Of a DNA stretch of 64,000 nt, positions 43,201 through 54,613 are shown in pieces. The stretch is taken from contig JACCLO010000026.1 of assembly GCA_029448655.1 (NCBI GenBank), positions 113,592 to 177,591 on the forward strand. The letters are read 5' to 3'. The notes under the pieces were generated by a model. That model ran no database searches, was not told the DNA's origin, and was given only the letters and a program-made list of their open reading frames with translations. Position numbers and translations under genes: made by a program. This DNA comes from Wolfiporia cocos (lineage: Eukaryota > Basidiomycota > Agaricomycetes > Polyporales > Phaeolaceae). Every line of letters begins with the position of its first letter. The first letter of the stretch is position 1.

Positions 43201-44269
43201 AATACTCGAACAGTATCTGCGGTGCTACATCAATACGTACCAAAAAGATAACTGGTCGGAGTTCCTGCCAACAGCGGAATTTGCGTACAATAATGCAGCC
43301 AGCGAAACTACCAAGGAATCTCCGTTCCTGGTAGAATTAGGTCGTCACCCTATTGCAGGACCAAGCAGTTTCGAACCTAGTCGAAATAAAGACTTAGTAG
43401 AAATTGCGAACACACGGTTCTCTGCACAGGAAAAAGCTAAGGCAGCAATGAAAATTGCAGCCGAAAGATGGTCCTGGTACTATGACCAAAAGAAGCAAGT
43501 TGTCCCCTTCAAAGTGGGTGACAAAGTACTCGTGGACGTGCGAAGTTGGCAAGACACCGAACGAAGTCTTGCCCCTTGCTACATCGGCCCATTCCGAATC
43601 ACGGAAAAATTGGGACCGGTAACGTTCAAAGTGTACATGGACGCGCAATATAGGGCTTACCACCCTGTGTTCCATGCCTCAAAACTGGTCATGTACAAGG
43701 AATCAACCATCGAAGGTCAAAAGAGTCATTCTCCTGCGGCTGACAAGCCAACGGAAATGGAAGACCCGGAAGAATGGGAAGTGGAAGCCATTCTCGACCA
43801 TCGCAACTGACGCGGCCGGTGGGAATACCTTATCCATTGGAAAGGAACCGGACCTGTGGAGGACACGTGGGAGATCGAGGAACACTTGGCTAACGCTAAG
43901 GAGATACTGGACGAGTACAAGGCAAAATATTCAGCCCTTAGTACCGACCCAAATCAACCCCTTCGCCGATCAACTAGACTCGGCGGAACACGGCAGACAG
44001 TAGCCGTCTTCGACCCTGACTCGCCAGATTGGGACTCAGACACATGTGTCTGGCCCGACGACTGGCCCCAATATCGAGACGATGTTGATCCTACACAACC
44101 GAAAGTGTACTACAAGCGCGACCCCTTTACAGGGCAATGGGTACATTCCGACGTTGAGTTCAACGAAGAACTTAGAAATCGAAGTAGGAGTCAACGGCAA
44201 ACTACCGACCAGGGGAACAACCGATGCGATCGGCTACGATCTATATGCCGCGCAGGATATCCTGATTAA
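40220..44269 (+). pseudogene. pol: Element D pol: protease, RT, RNase H, integrase, chromodomain
   Basis: Starts at the ATG sharing its A with the gag stop (TGATG). Protease A-L-I-D-S-G-A near residue 56, then L-I-L-G-Y-D-W-L. RT with Y-L-D-D near 446. RNase H with E-T-D-A-S-D, Y-E-I-Y-D-K-E and T-A-D-P-L-S-R. Integrase with the HHCC finger, T-I-D-L-I, V-S-D-R-G and T-E-R-V-N-Q. The chromodomain begins E-W-E-V-E-A-I-L-D-H-R-N and meets a TGA at 43808-43810; the same frame then continues W-E-Y-L-I-H-W-K-G and W-E-I-E-E to 44269. The stop is best explained by CGA to TGA. Otherwise the 1197 codons before it are intact. Polyprotein for cDNA synthesis and targeted integration. Confidence 0.95.
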
Positions 44270-44648
44270 TTCATGGAAATCCGCTTCGGTCCCCACAGAC
44301 ATTTGCATCAAAGTTCCATATGGAACATACGGTCGGATAGCGCCAAGGCCTGGACTTGCGAAAAAGGGCATCGACGTCCTTGCAGGTGTAATAGACCATG
44401 ACTACCGCGGAGAAGTCTTTGTCATGTTGATGAACCTCACTGGAGACCCGTACCAAGTAAAGAAAGGCGACAGAATTGCTCAGCTAATCTGCGAAGTAGC
44501 AATCACGCCCGAAATACAGGAATCCATGACCAAGGAGAAGTTCGAAAAAGAAATTCGACCTCACCTACATGGAAGTGGGCCCTACAACGAGCAGTTCAAC
44601 AAGCCAACCACTCGCGGTACACAAGGTTTTGGATCGACAGGACGATAA
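44046..44648 (+). CDS. Element D dUTPase at the 3' end of pol
   Basis: Recognisable dUTPase runs from about 44175 to the stop at 44646; the frame itself opens at 44046, one frame over from pol. Motif 1 A-I-G-Y-D-L-Y-A-A, motif 2 A-P-R-P-G-L-A-K-K (Pro where Ser is usual), motif 3 G-V-I-D-H-D-Y-R-G-E-V, motif 4 G-D-R-I-A-Q-L-I, motif 5 R-G-T-Q-G-F-G-S-T-G ending three residues before the stop. It should cut dUTP to dUMP and limit uracil in cDNA; the Ser-to-Pro change may weaken it. Expression would need a +1 shift near 44165-44180, or the offset is a mutation. The region is absent from D'. Confidence 0.9.
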   Translation: MSGPTTGPNIETMLILHNRKCTTSATPLQGNGYIPTLSSTKNLEIEVGVNGKLPTRGTTDAIGYDLYAAQDILINSWKSASVPTDICIKVPYGTYGRIAPRPGLAKKGIDVLAGVIDHDYRGEVFVMLMNLTGDPYQVKKGDRIAQLICEVAITPEIQESMTKEKFEKEIRPHLHGSGPYNEQFNKPTTRGTQGFGSTGR

Positions 44649-44725
44649 AAGTGGAAAAATCGTAAAGACTAACCCTTCAACGGGCTCTAGCACAACTTCT
44701 ACTCTCAATGGGGTCGTTGAAATCT

Positions 44726-44738
44726 AAGGGGGGGGTAA
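44726..44738 (+). promoter_or_regulatory. Element D polypurine tract
   Basis: AAGGGGGGGGTAA directly before the 3' LTR, the expected plus-strand primer. Element H has the near-identical AAGGGGGGGGTGA at 52013-52025. Confidence 0.85.
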
Positions 44739-45357
44739 TGTCACAAGAATTCTCCTAGTTTCCCTATATTTCTTACTATTTTTCCGGCAATTCTACGAAT
44801 TATCTACGACTTTCTAGACCAATAACTAGCTTATCTGGTTCATAAGTTAACGGTTACATACGTGCCGAATGATGGCCGCGCTATCTCCCGTAGCGACGGT
44901 CTTATCTTATCACTAGTAGTTACCATCAGTCACATGTCTAGTTCCAGCCAATCGGACATTCCGTCCGGAAGCAGTCAGCGTATAAACGTCAGCGGACCGG
45001 GCTTTGGTCACGCCCCGTCTTTGTAATGACAAGAGCGCAAAACGCCATTCGTGCGGCCTACGCCGCCTTTCTATATCCCGGTTTTGATCGGCATATGTAT
45101 TTATTGTATATTACTAAGTACTTAGGTACCTGGGGACTTGTACATACGAATACGGACACTAGTATTATCTAATAAGACTGTTAGGGGTCTTATTTATCAT
45201 GTATATATACTGGACTTGCTGAGCGCTATTGCCTCAGTTCTATTCATTGCATTCATACTACGAGTTAACCACTCAACGTATCCTGCTTAACATCTACTTA
45301 TCCCTTGCCTAACCAGCAAAACCAAGAACATTACAAGTAAGTTGTTATCTTGTGTTA
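44739..45357 (+). repeat. Element D 3' LTR
   Basis: 619 bp, TGTCACAAGAATTC to CTTGTGTTA. It differs from the 5' LTR at many positions, most clearly in the last 60 bp. Confidence 0.92.
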
Positions 45358-46411
45358 CGCAAGCCGAGAGAATAATAGAACTAAAGTTAAAGGACGTCAA
45401 GTCCCTACTTATATACATGTTTATTCGGATGGCACGTGCTACTAGCTAGTACTACCATTCCGGGTTATGTGGCTTTGCCAAGAGGCGAAGCGCTATCTTA
45501 TCTATTGTTTATGGACTCTACATAGAATGGCCGTGGCAAGGCCCTAATGGCCGAACCAATCGTATGGGAGGGATTTGTGTGTATTATCATATGAACGCGG
45601 GCACAGCCCGGGTATATGGAGAAGCCGGTTGCCGGATACCGTGAGGTATAATGGCGATTGGCCGTGCTTCGTTGGATGACCAAGGCGAGGCGCCGAGGTC
45701 GTTATGCTATTGGACCAGCAGGTACCGTAGCATATGATATGTCCGGACCGGATGGTAACCGGGACATATGTTGGTCTTAGCCGTGAGGCGAGGACCGGTG
45801 TTTGGGCAACGCCGTGATGGCAGAAGCCCGGGACTTGGAGACCGCCGAGTCCGTGGGAGGCCGAGGAGGCCGTAGCCTATAGCGATATTGCCTTGATGCT
45901 AATATAGTGCTATTTGGCTGTGTTGCCATTATTATGCGAAGGCGTGGCGCGCCTGAGGTGCCATTGTGATCTAGGATCTTATGGCGATGGGAAGCCGGGA
46001 AGGCCGACCCAATAGTACAAGGCCGCGAGGCACTGTTTGTACTTGTGGACATTATTATGCGAGCGTGCCGCGCTCGGCCTATCATTATGATCTAAGATCT
46101 ATGACATGGCTTGGTCTTGCTCTGTCGGGCGAGACTTATGACGTATGCTATGACGATTGCTATTGTCTAGACGTTTATGATGTATTGCGGATATCGGACC
46201 GTAGGGTTACCGATGATAATGCGATGATATCATTAGTCTTGTGACGTAGCGGTGTCTATGCTGGTCATGTGGTTGATAAGCCCAGTTAAGGACTTGTCGT
46301 TGTGGCAGTGGGAGTTAACCCGTAGATAACTTGTAGGTAGACGTATAAATCCCAGGTAAATTGCTATAATCTATAGGAAAAATGCTGTAAGCCCCAGATA
46401 AATCTGTGACA
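45358..46411 (-). repeat. E-family LTR fragment
   Basis: Minus-oriented E LTR lacking its first about 100 bp on the left; right end AAATCTGTGACA. It lies between the D 3' LTR and the truncated pol of D', with D' bases CTGAC on the right. No matching target repeat exists on the left, so the two D copies were joined here by rearrangement. Confidence 0.85.
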
Positions 46412-48077
46412 CTGACTTTTTGGTCAGCATGGTGAGTGGTTTGGCTATCTTTGAGAAGCCCTCTATGAATTGCCTGTAGAAATTGGCAAATCCAAGGAAG
46501 GCTTGAACCTCTTTGACCTAAGTAGGTCTAGGCCAGTCCTGAACTCCGGCGTACTTCTTCGGGTCCATCATGATGTTACCGTCGGAAATGATCATTCCTA
46601 GGTATTCGATGGAAGACTGTTCGAAGAAGCACTTTTCGGGCTTCGCATACAAGTCCGAGTCCTTCAGGGTTTGTAGAACCCCTTTGGTAAGTCGCCGATG
46701 TTCCTCCATATCATTCCCGAAAATCAAGATGTCGTCTAGATAGACAACCACCTTGCCGGTGCGAATGAACGGTGCGAGGATAGAATTCATCATCGCTTGG
46801 AACGTTGCGGGGGCATTGCAGAAACCGAAATACATTACCGTTGCCTCGTATAGTCCACGGTGTGTAATAAACGCCGTCTTCCATTCGTCACCTTCCTTGA
46901 TGCGGACATTATTATATCCCCATCTAAGGTCGATTTTGGTGAAGATGGTCGCATGGGACAATTGATCGATCAGATCATCGATCCGAGGTATCGGATAACG
47001 ATTTTTTACGGTTATTTTGTTTAGCCTCCTGTAATCGACAACCATCCGCAGTCCTCCGTCCTTTTTATGGACAAAGAAGACTGGGGATGCCATCGGACTT
47101 TTGGATGGTCGAATGTAACCCTTCCGTAGTTCGGTGTCTATCCACTCATCCAAGCTGTTACGCTCTTGGGGAGACATTTTGTATGGTTTTACCGGGGGAG
47201 GAAGCTGCGCATCTGGTTCAAGCACTATGGCGTGATCCCAGGGCTTCCTTTCCGGCATCCTCTCTGACGCCTTTTGTGAGAACACCGTTGGCCCATACTC
47301 TTGGTATTGTTCGGGCACTAACGATCGCCATTTTTCAATGTCAATCGGTGGTGTGTTTTCCTCACGGTCGTCTGCTTCGTCGAGGTCTTTGTCAAGTACC
47401 TCGGCTACCAACTGTGTCAGCAGGTTCATTTCCTCGTCGTCAAGGGTTGCCACCCAAGCGATCAAAGGATTTCCGGGGTCCTCCTCTCCTAATATGTCCA
47501 CGGGAGTGTCCCAAATCGAATTTACTTCGATGATTTCCTTTTCTGGGAGTTCAACTGCTTCCTCCTCGGAAGGGCGGTTGCCCTTTTTTCTGGTGTAGGG
47601 TTGGTCGTGTGTACAGCGGGCATATTCCATTTCTCCTTTCCTCCAATCAAAGGTAGGGTTGTGGAGACGCAACCAGTCATAGCCAAGGACTAGGTCTGGT
47701 TCTAGGTGCATGACCGTCAGACCTATTTTTTCCTTGTGTGTGCCATGTTGCATAAATGCTTTTACTGATTGCGTTAAGTGGCCGGCGATGTTTTCTGTTC
47801 CGTCTGCGTTTGTAACCGTAATAGGAAACGCTAGTTTGTCGGTGACCAGCTTATGTTTATCGACCAATCGTTGTGATATGACCGATATGGTTGCACCGCT
47901 GTCGATTAAAGCCAGAGCCTGCACTTTTTGCCCATATACCCAGAGTGTTACTTCGACACGGAATGATCGAGCAAAGTCGCGCGCATCGTTGCCAAAAATA
48001 TGATACATTGACTCGAATACACTCTTTACAGCGGGTACAGGACTAAAATTACACGGGAGCACAAGTGGGCAGGTCAT
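46412..48077 (-). pseudogene. pol: Element D' pol, protease and RT only
   Basis: ATG at 48077 shares its A with the gag stop, as in D. Protease D-S-G-A and RT with Y-L-D-D. A TAG at 46520-46518 replaces the Lys codon of D (AAG to TAG), and the gene is cut at 46412 shortly after, in the block before RNase H. Confidence 0.93.
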
Positions 48078-50314
48078 CACATGTGCTCGGTGAGAAAACC
48101 CGAGGCAGAGCTTCCGTAGATGCCCAGGGTGTTGGCGGAGTCGGCTATCCGCTTGCGAAGCCAGGGCAGATGTGTCCTGATGGAGTCGCCCGACGGTGTA
48201 GGCGCAGTCGAAGTCGAACCAGTCGACTGGGTCTGGACGGGGCTGGTGCTTTCAGCCGATCGCACCGGGCTCCCGCTTTGCTCCTCCTCGCTGATGCGCG
48301 TAGTGGGGGCCAGAGGAACCACCTCTGGTTGTTTCGGAACGTTGGTCCGGATGGTCCCTACGGTGGCTTGGGGGGACTCATCTTCGTCGTCAGTCACCAG
48401 TTCCTGGGTGCTGACGATTCGGACTTTGTATTTTTTCTTCGGGTCCAATTTCTTCTGGCCCGACTGTTGCGTTCCGCTCGACAAGCCTGTCGGCTTCGTC
48501 GTTCCGCTTCCACTACTGGCCGGCTTGGCTTCCTTCGGCTTGTTCTTAGGGTTTTCGGGACAGTCGCCCCATTTGTGTTGTCCAGGGTGCTTGCGACAGT
48601 CCTTCCCGTAAGAGCCGGTTTCTTTTGCCTTGCCTTTGCCTTTGTCATCAGCCTTGGCAGGCTTCGACGTAGCTTTGTCGGCGGTCTTGCCAGACCCCGA
48701 CGACTCCTTTCTTTTTTCTTCCTCAAAGATTTTGCCTTTGAGCTTGTCCGGGTACTGCCTCTTGTAGAGGTCGATGGCCATATCGAGGTATACCTCCCAG
48801 TCGGTCGGCATAGTGAAGCCGGGCACCGATTCCAAGGTAGCGAGGGTCTCTCGCACCTTTTCCGGGAGTATCCGTTTGATGTGACTGAACAACGTCTTAT
48901 TGTCAGTTTCGGCCAGGCGAGCCAGGGTCCTGAGCTTCTGTGCCCAAGAAAAGAAGTCCGATTGGAGCTTCTTTTTCCCTTCGTCTCCGAAGTACCCTTC
49001 AATCTCCTTTTCGGCAATTTCCTTGTCCGTCTTCTTGCCGTACACCTTCTCAATTGTCTCCGCAAACGTTTTCCAGGTGTGCCCCGAGGTTTGTCCGGCG
49101 GCGATTTTATCAACTACCGGTGACATGTACTGGTAGGCCTCGCCCGTAAGCCGTAGCAGGGCTTGGCGAACCTTGTCTTCTTCGAGGGTCACCTTGGCGT
49201 CTGCGAAATACATGCCCATTTTTTGGATCCATTCTTTCGATGAGATGGAGTCCTTAGGGCCTGAGAATTTGGGCGGCTGAGTCGGTTTGGTCTGTTGGAA
49301 GTTGACCGTTGTGGCTGCTGCTGTCGCGGCTGCCGGTGCGTTTTTTAGAGCGGTTAACTCCGCTTCGAGTTGGTCAATTCTATTAATTAGTGCCGTGACC
49401 TGGGCACCGCTGGGTCCCGCGGTTGAGACTGCCGGACGCTTTTGCAGTACTGCGATGTCTTTTTCTATGCGAACGAACCGATTTTCGGAAAGGGTGTCCA
49501 ATTGTTGCCGCAAGCTCTCCGCTTCCTCTAGTGCTTCGATTCTATTTTGAAGCACCTGGTTATGACTCCGAATTTGGTTGGTCTTATTCCAGACCATTTC
49601 CATATTCGTGTCTACCCGGCTTTTGTATGCCGCGAGGTTGCTGTAGAGATGGTTCTTGGCTTGGTACAGCGCTTCTCTGTAAGCTTCTTTTCCCACCTGC
49701 AGAACTTCGTCTGGGGCGGCCACTTCCAGAGTGCGCTGCAACCTTCCCATCAATTCGTTTTCGCTCCTTTCCGGCTGCGTGACTATTTCCAGGGTTCCCC
49801 TTTCATAGGAGGGGAGGAGATCGGGGAGCGACCCAAATAGGGGCTCCGTGTTGATTGGTTCCTCCTGCCGTGGAGTCTCGCTGCCTTCGGGGGTGATGAC
49901 TGCTCGGCGTGCGGGTGTTTCCGGATTGAAGAGCCTGGAAGCTCTTGTGCGTGGCGACGCTTCTTCCTGGGAGTACCAGTGGACGTCACCGTACAGGACT
50001 ATGAGGTCCGACAGGGGGATGGCGGTGCAATAGTTGTCCCACCTCCACCACGAGATGTGGTTCCTGGTCGAATCTTCCCCGTAGTACTTGATGTATGCCG
50101 TGTGGTTTACGTTCAGGAATGGGCGCACATGCGCCGGAATTGAGTTGAAGGAGGTGACACTCCCCCTAACTCTGATGCCGAATACGACTCGCAGGTAGTC
50201 CATCAAGCAGGTTTGCTCTCCGGGCCACGCGTGCTTGCCGACGGCGGGGCGGTAGGCCGTAGCCACCTTGTGGGTGTTGTACAGAGCGCCTTGTACGATC
50301 GTGTAAGACACCAT
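48077..50314 (-). CDS. gag: Element D' gag
   Basis: 745-aa intact frame, nearly identical to D gag with conservative differences, including the same N-terminal domain, coiled coil, capsid block and CX2HX3HX4C cluster. Survival of an open frame in a broken element suggests the truncation is recent. The long frame on the opposite strand (48065-49123) is a shadow. Confidence 0.9.
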   Translation of the reverse strand: MVSYTIVQGALYNTHKVATAYRPAVGKHAWPGEQTCLMDYLRVVFGIRVRGSVTSFNSIPAHVRPFLNVNHTAYIKYYGEDSTRNHISWWRWDNYCTAIPLSDLIVLYGDVHWYSQEEASPRTRASRLFNPETPARRAVITPEGSETPRQEEPINTEPLFGSLPDLLPSYERGTLEIVTQPERSENELMGRLQRTLEVAAPDEVLQVGKEAYREALYQAKNHLYSNLAAYKSRVDTNMEMVWNKTNQIRSHNQVLQNRIEALEEAESLRQQLDTLSENRFVRIEKDIAVLQKRPAVSTAGPSGAQVTALINRIDQLEAELTALKNAPAAATAAATTVNFQQTKPTQPPKFSGPKDSISSKEWIQKMGMYFADAKVTLEEDKVRQALLRLTGEAYQYMSPVVDKIAAGQTSGHTWKTFAETIEKVYGKKTDKEIAEKEIEGYFGDEGKKKLQSDFFSWAQKLRTLARLAETDNKTLFSHIKRILPEKVRETLATLESVPGFTMPTDWEVYLDMAIDLYKRQYPDKLKGKIFEEEKRKESSGSGKTADKATSKPAKADDKGKGKAKETGSYGKDCRKHPGQHKWGDCPENPKNKPKEAKPASSGSGTTKPTGLSSGTQQSGQKKLDPKKKYKVRIVSTQELVTDDEDESPQATVGTIRTNVPKQPEVVPLAPTTRISEEEQSGSPVRSAESTSPVQTQSTGSTSTAPTPSGDSIRTHLPWLRKRIADSANTLGIYGSSASGFLTEHM

Positions 50315-50375
50315 TGCTGGACAGTATTCGTCAGCTTGAGTTATTTTCTTCCTTAAACGATAATTCAAGAAAAAA

Positions 50376-50462
50376 GTGCCTTTTCAGGACTTAAATGCCT
50401 TTTCAGGACTTTTCGCAATCAATGCCATGCACCCAAAAAAATGCCTTTTCAGGACTTTCTAT
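50376..50462 (-). promoter_or_regulatory. Tandem GAAA hairpins, element D'
   Basis: Three copies of the AGTCCTGAAAAGGCA hairpin as in D. One outer pair reads G-U instead of G-C, so pairing is kept. Confidence 0.6.
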
Positions 50463-50708
50463 CTACTACAACTGGGGTTTGCCGAGGTCGAAGTTGAGAC
50501 CGCTATGTACTAGATGTGTCTTTAAGTACGTAACGTGCTTCTTCACGTCTAAGTCTCCAAAAACGTGCTCCACCCTCCTGAGGTATTTTTCGAGGCGGCG
50601 GAGATCTTCGTTCTTCATGGAGTCCTGATGGACCCTTTGCTCCAGGTGTGTGGAGAGATCGTCGAAGTCGGTGATGAGGGTGGTGAATTTTGCTATGATG
50701 GGGGCCGT

Positions 50709-51317
50709 TGTCACAAGAAATCCCGGAATAAAGGGGTTCCCTGATTGATTATTCACCTTTATTCTCCAGATATTCGCTACGTTATACCTAGCCGCCCGGG
50801 ACTGCACGTGCATGGGAAATAGATAAGCTTCTCCTATCTTATCTCTTACTTAGGTCATGTGGTACGTCACTGGAGTTACCCGCGTTACATAGTCATGTGC
50901 AGCGTAGTCACAGTGTGCACAGACCACGCCATTAGGGCAGGTCTTGTAGCTACAGAAGTCTGCGTTTACATGTATATATACTAGGTAGCGTTCTGAGGTA
51001 CTCCTCAGAACTTATCTTCTCGTCGTTGGGGGCGCGTCCCCTGGCAACCTTTCAATACCCTCTGCCTGCTTGTCTCTTGCGTGCAGGGTCCTAGTCGACA
51101 AAGCCTGCTGCGTCCTACTTGGGCGTGGGGGCCTCTATTCATTACATCCACTTGTCTTTTATTTCTTTACCTGCTAGTCTGTGCAATACGGCAGGGCTCC
51201 TCAACAGGAGCGCCTTCTTGTTCTCCGCCATAGGAGGGTGGGGGGCTATTGGAGTTAGGGATAGGGCGGATATAGAGGTTCCCCGCTGGGGCGGGTGGCA
51301 CGGTGGTTACCGTGACA
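50709..51317 (+). repeat. Element H 5' LTR
   Basis: 609 bp, TGTCACAAGAAATC to GTTACCGTGACA. Confidence 0.95.
50973..51018 (+). promoter_or_regulatory. Element H core promoter and transcript 5' end
   Basis: TATATATA (50973-50980), 26 bp, AGAACTTATCTT (51007-51018), complementary over 12 nt to 51319-51330, one base past the LTR. A strong dyad, GTTCTGAGG-TACT-CCTCAGAAC, reaches into the start. Confidence 0.78.
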
Positions 51318-52025
51318 TAAGATAAGTTCTATTCTACCCGACCGTCCGTTGACGTCGTATACGGGCCCTTGGGGTCTTCAACGCATAGGTTCGACGACGT
51401 GGCGGGGCAGCCTCTGGCACAAGCGTCAGAGGTCGGCAGACATACATGCCAGCCCCCACATAAGCGTTGTCAGGGCGACGAGCGCCCAGGACCGACCGCG
51501 GATTGAAGAAGCCAGTTGGACTCTGCAGGTCACAGCGGAGTCCCTCGGCAGCGAGAAGATCGGCGACACCAGACCTTAGTGGGTATGTGAAGCACCCCGG
51601 TGCAACCCCACGTCGGCAGGTCAGTGAAGTGAAGCCGGACGACAGGTGTCCCGTACCTATGGACACCCTTAGACGACAGACGCGACCTCCACCACCAAGG
51701 AGGCCCAAAGACCAAAACGCCACCAGGGCAACCACCCACCACCCAACCAACATCCTACCAACCGCGCGCAAATAACCAAGCACGCCGTGTGGGAGCGCCA
51801 GTACCAAGAGCGCCGAAAACGGCTCCTACCGCCGGCGAAAATGCAAAAGCGGCGAGCGCAAGGACGGGACCGGCTTAGGGAGGTAGGCTGGGGATTAGGT
51901 GCCGAAACTGGAGGTGGGCACTCAGGTCGACCAGCGGTGAGTGCGAGCGTCGAAGAATCGTCGACAGGGGGTAGCTAGGGGGAACATCCTTCGTCGGGCC
52001 GACGAAAATTCTAAGGGGGGGGTGA
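51318..52025 (+). other. Element H leader and purine tract
   Basis: 708 bp, non-coding. It shares with the G leader the motif GTGGGTATGTGAAG, a following hairpin (here GCACC/GGTGC) and AACCCCA (about 51580-51615). It ends in the purine tract AAGGGGGGGGTGA. The 157-codon frame on the opposite strand has no domain and is likely chance. Confidence 0.75.
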
Positions 52026-52634
52026 TGTCACAAGAAATCCCGGAATAAAGGGGTTCCCTGATTGATTATTCACCTTTATTCTCCAGATATTCGCTACGTT
52101 ATACCTAGCCGCCCGGGACTGCACGTGCATGGGAAATAGATAAGCTTCTCCTATCTTATCTCTTACTTAGGTCATGTGGTACGTCACTGGAGTTACCCGC
52201 GTTACATAGTCATGTGCAGCGTAGTCACAGTGTGCACAGACCACGCCATTAGGGCAGGTCTTGTAGCTACAGAAGTCTGCGTTTACATGTATATATACTA
52301 GGTAGCGTTCTGAGGTACTCCTCAGAACTTATCTTCTCGTCGTTGGGGGCGCGTCCCCTGGCAACCTTTCAATACCCTCTGCCTGCTTGTCTCTTGCGTG
52401 CAGGGTCCTAGTCGACAAAGCCTGCTGCGTCCTACTTGGGCGTGGGGGCCTCTATTCATTACATCCACTTGTCTTTTATTTCTTTACCTGCTAGTCTGTG
52501 CAATACGGCAGGGCTCCTCAACAGGAGCGCCTTCTTGTTCTCCGCCATAGGAGGGTGGGGGGCTATTGGAGTTAGGGATAGGGCGGATATAGAGGTTCCC
52601 CGCTGGGGCGGGTGGCACGGTGGTTACCGTGACA
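52026..52634 (+). repeat. Element H 3' LTR
   Basis: 609 bp, apparently identical to the 5' LTR. Confidence 0.95.
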
Positions 52635-52968
52635 GCCGTGGTGGTTGCGTCGGGGGCTTTCCATAGCTGGAAGAGGTTCTTGTGGGCGGCGTTCATCTGT
52701 TTATCGACGTCCAAGAACCAGTCCCACTTCTTCTCTGTGCAGTGGACGTCCCTGGGGTTCGCAAGACCCCGTTTCTCGACCCACTCGGCCGGCATCCTAA
52801 GCTCCTCCACTCTCTCCAACAGCGACTTCTTCGGGGGTTGGATTCGCTCCCGAAGGCTCCTCACCATCCTCTCATCCTCAACCCTCTTCCTGGCTGCCTC
52901 GGCGATTAGCTGATCCAGTGACTGTTTCTGGATCCGAGCCTCGAGCTTCTCCTTCTGTCGGAAAAGCT

Positions 52969-53665
52969 TGACACAGACTAGACTGTGGGACTCACACTAT
53001 AACCTAATAAGCGACTTGAAGGAGTTGCTGGAGGTTGGTGAGGAGACTAGTGGGCGCAAGCAGAGATGATATGTGACTGTGCGAATGCAGAGAACAAATC
53101 TAAAGCTTATCGTAACGATAGCCCTACTTATATACATGTAGTGTTTGGTTACCAGCGAGGGAGCCAAACATTGAGACGGTCTGTGCGCAGACGTAACTAA
53201 TACAGCTAAGTCGTAAACTACAATAGACCATGTGCGCCGGTAATGGCCGCACCAGTAAGAAACAGTGTTTGGACCGTGGGTCCATGTTGTGGAAGTGGCG
53301 TTGCTACGTTAGTAAGCCATGCACGTGATTATTATATGCCGATATCGGGATATGCGTAATCGTAAGGGCATTGGCATGTGATAACGAGCGGGCCGCTTAT
53401 CCAATTGTAGTGACATAGCCCGATAACGGGATATGAGTACAGCGCGTGACACCGGAGGTTAGTCCGCTGAGTCAATGACGCGTACAAACGTGTTATGTAC
53501 GTGTTGTTATGACAAGTGGACGTATACCGCGTTGTGTACGTGTTGTTTGGTTGCGTGTACGTGTAGACGGGCGCTTAACAGCGTGAATGTCTACAAGGTC
53601 GTAGAAATACCAGATAAATAGGTAAAAATACGGGAAAAATAGTGGCATGTCCCAAATCTGTGACA
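52969..53665 (-). repeat. Solo LTR of the M family
   Basis: 697 bp, TGACACAGAC to CAAATCTGTGACA, target duplication AAGCT (52964-52968 and 53666-53670). Matches the LTR of element M (56979-59402 without its insertions). Confidence 0.93.
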
Positions 53666-53914
53666 AAGCTTGTCGAGCTTCTTCCGCCTGATGTCGGCGA
53701 GGGCGGCCTCGTGGTTGACCCTTCGGATCTCCTCCGGGTCAGGGTTCGGCTTCTTGTAGAAGACGTCTTTGCCCTTTCGGGACTTTCCTCGCTTTGGGGC
53801 TGTGACCGCGGAAATGCGGTCTTCGAGCGATTTAGAGGAGGCAATGTGCCATTCCTCGCACTCCCCCGTAGCGGCGTTTCTCGGGGTAACCGTGAAACGT
53901 GGTGCTTTCGGCAT

Positions 53915-54613
53915 GACTATGTAAAAGAAGTCTAAGTAAGCTATTCTAGTGGAAATCACGCGGTCTTCTGTCGGGGCTTATCGTCGCTTCTTGATGTGTC
54001 GTGCGCTTATCCTCCGGCGTCAATGGGCGCTCCGCCCTCGACCGGAGTTAGTGTCGGCGACTGGATGGCGTCTCTCTCACGCTACCAGGTGGGGGATACA
54101 GCAGGTCGTCTTCCCTTGACGCCTGGGAATGCAGGATTTGGGGTATTACACCCCGCATGTGCCCACGCCTCACTCCAGTTAGGTGGCTGCAAGTGTTTAA
54201 ACCAAACCCATGCCCTGAGGGACTTAGAGGGCGCCAAGGCCAGAACTCTATCGTTCTGAAGCCGTATCGGCAGCGGTTCTAGGCAGGGCAACTCGTGCCC
54301 ACCATCCCAACTCTAAATAGAGTGGCCCCTGTACGCCTGGGGATAGGCGAGAAGGTTGTCTCCGGCCCGGTCAAGAAGTTACACCGTTGCCATCGATTCC
54401 CAACATATGGGGAAAGGCTTGGCAGCCAGTCCCCGGTTCCGCTTAAGCCTACGGTCCGGCTATTTGCCCGAAGGCGGTGATCCCCCGGAGCCCACTAAGG
54501 ATACCCCGCTGCCTGGCGGCGAGCAAGGGTGCGCAGACGGCGACGAAAACCCCTAAGAAGAAAAAATCCCAGACCCTCAAAGAGGGCGGGGGCGAAAGCG
54601 AGTTCTATTCATA
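53915..54613 (-). other. Element D' leader
   Basis: About 700 bp, near-identical to the D leader in inverted orientation, with the self-priming site next to the LTR. No gene. Confidence 0.75.

Larger units (their letters stand above)
35695..45357 (+). mobile_element. Element D: near-complete Ty3/gypsy chromovirus with terminal dUTPase
   Basis: 9663 bp: 5' LTR, 700-bp leader, pre-gag, hairpins, gag, pol, dUTPase, purine tract, 3' LTR. LTR termini TGTCACAAGA and TTGTGYTA. The flanks do not match (GTCTC left, CGCAA right), the left flank is element F and the right flank an E-family LTR. The two LTRs also differ visibly, so this copy is probably a product of recombination between two elements. 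It is the best reference copy of its lineage in the window, damaged mainly by one stop in the chromodomain. Confidence 0.93.
50709..52634 (+). mobile_element. Element H: short non-coding LTR element, recent
   Basis: 1926 bp with two 609-bp LTRs that look identical, a 708-bp interior, and target duplication GCCGT (50704-50708 and 52635-52639). The interior has a self-priming site, leader and purine tract but no gene. TRIM-like in organisation. Inserted in D' pre-gag. Confidence 0.95.
50466..53914 (-). pseudogene. Element D' pre-gag, split by two insertions
   Basis: Start M-P-K-A-P-R-F at 53914. The coding pieces are 53914-53666, 52968-52635 and 50708-50466, separated by the solo LTR 52969-53665 and element H. 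Each insertion duplicates five bases, and removing it restores the D pre-gag frame and its C-terminus G-L-N-F-D-L-G. Confidence 0.88.

Noticed and set aside
51334..51807. 157-codon minus-strand frame in element H
   Set aside because: Antisense to the leader, low-complexity composition, no motif, and overlapping conserved leader signals.
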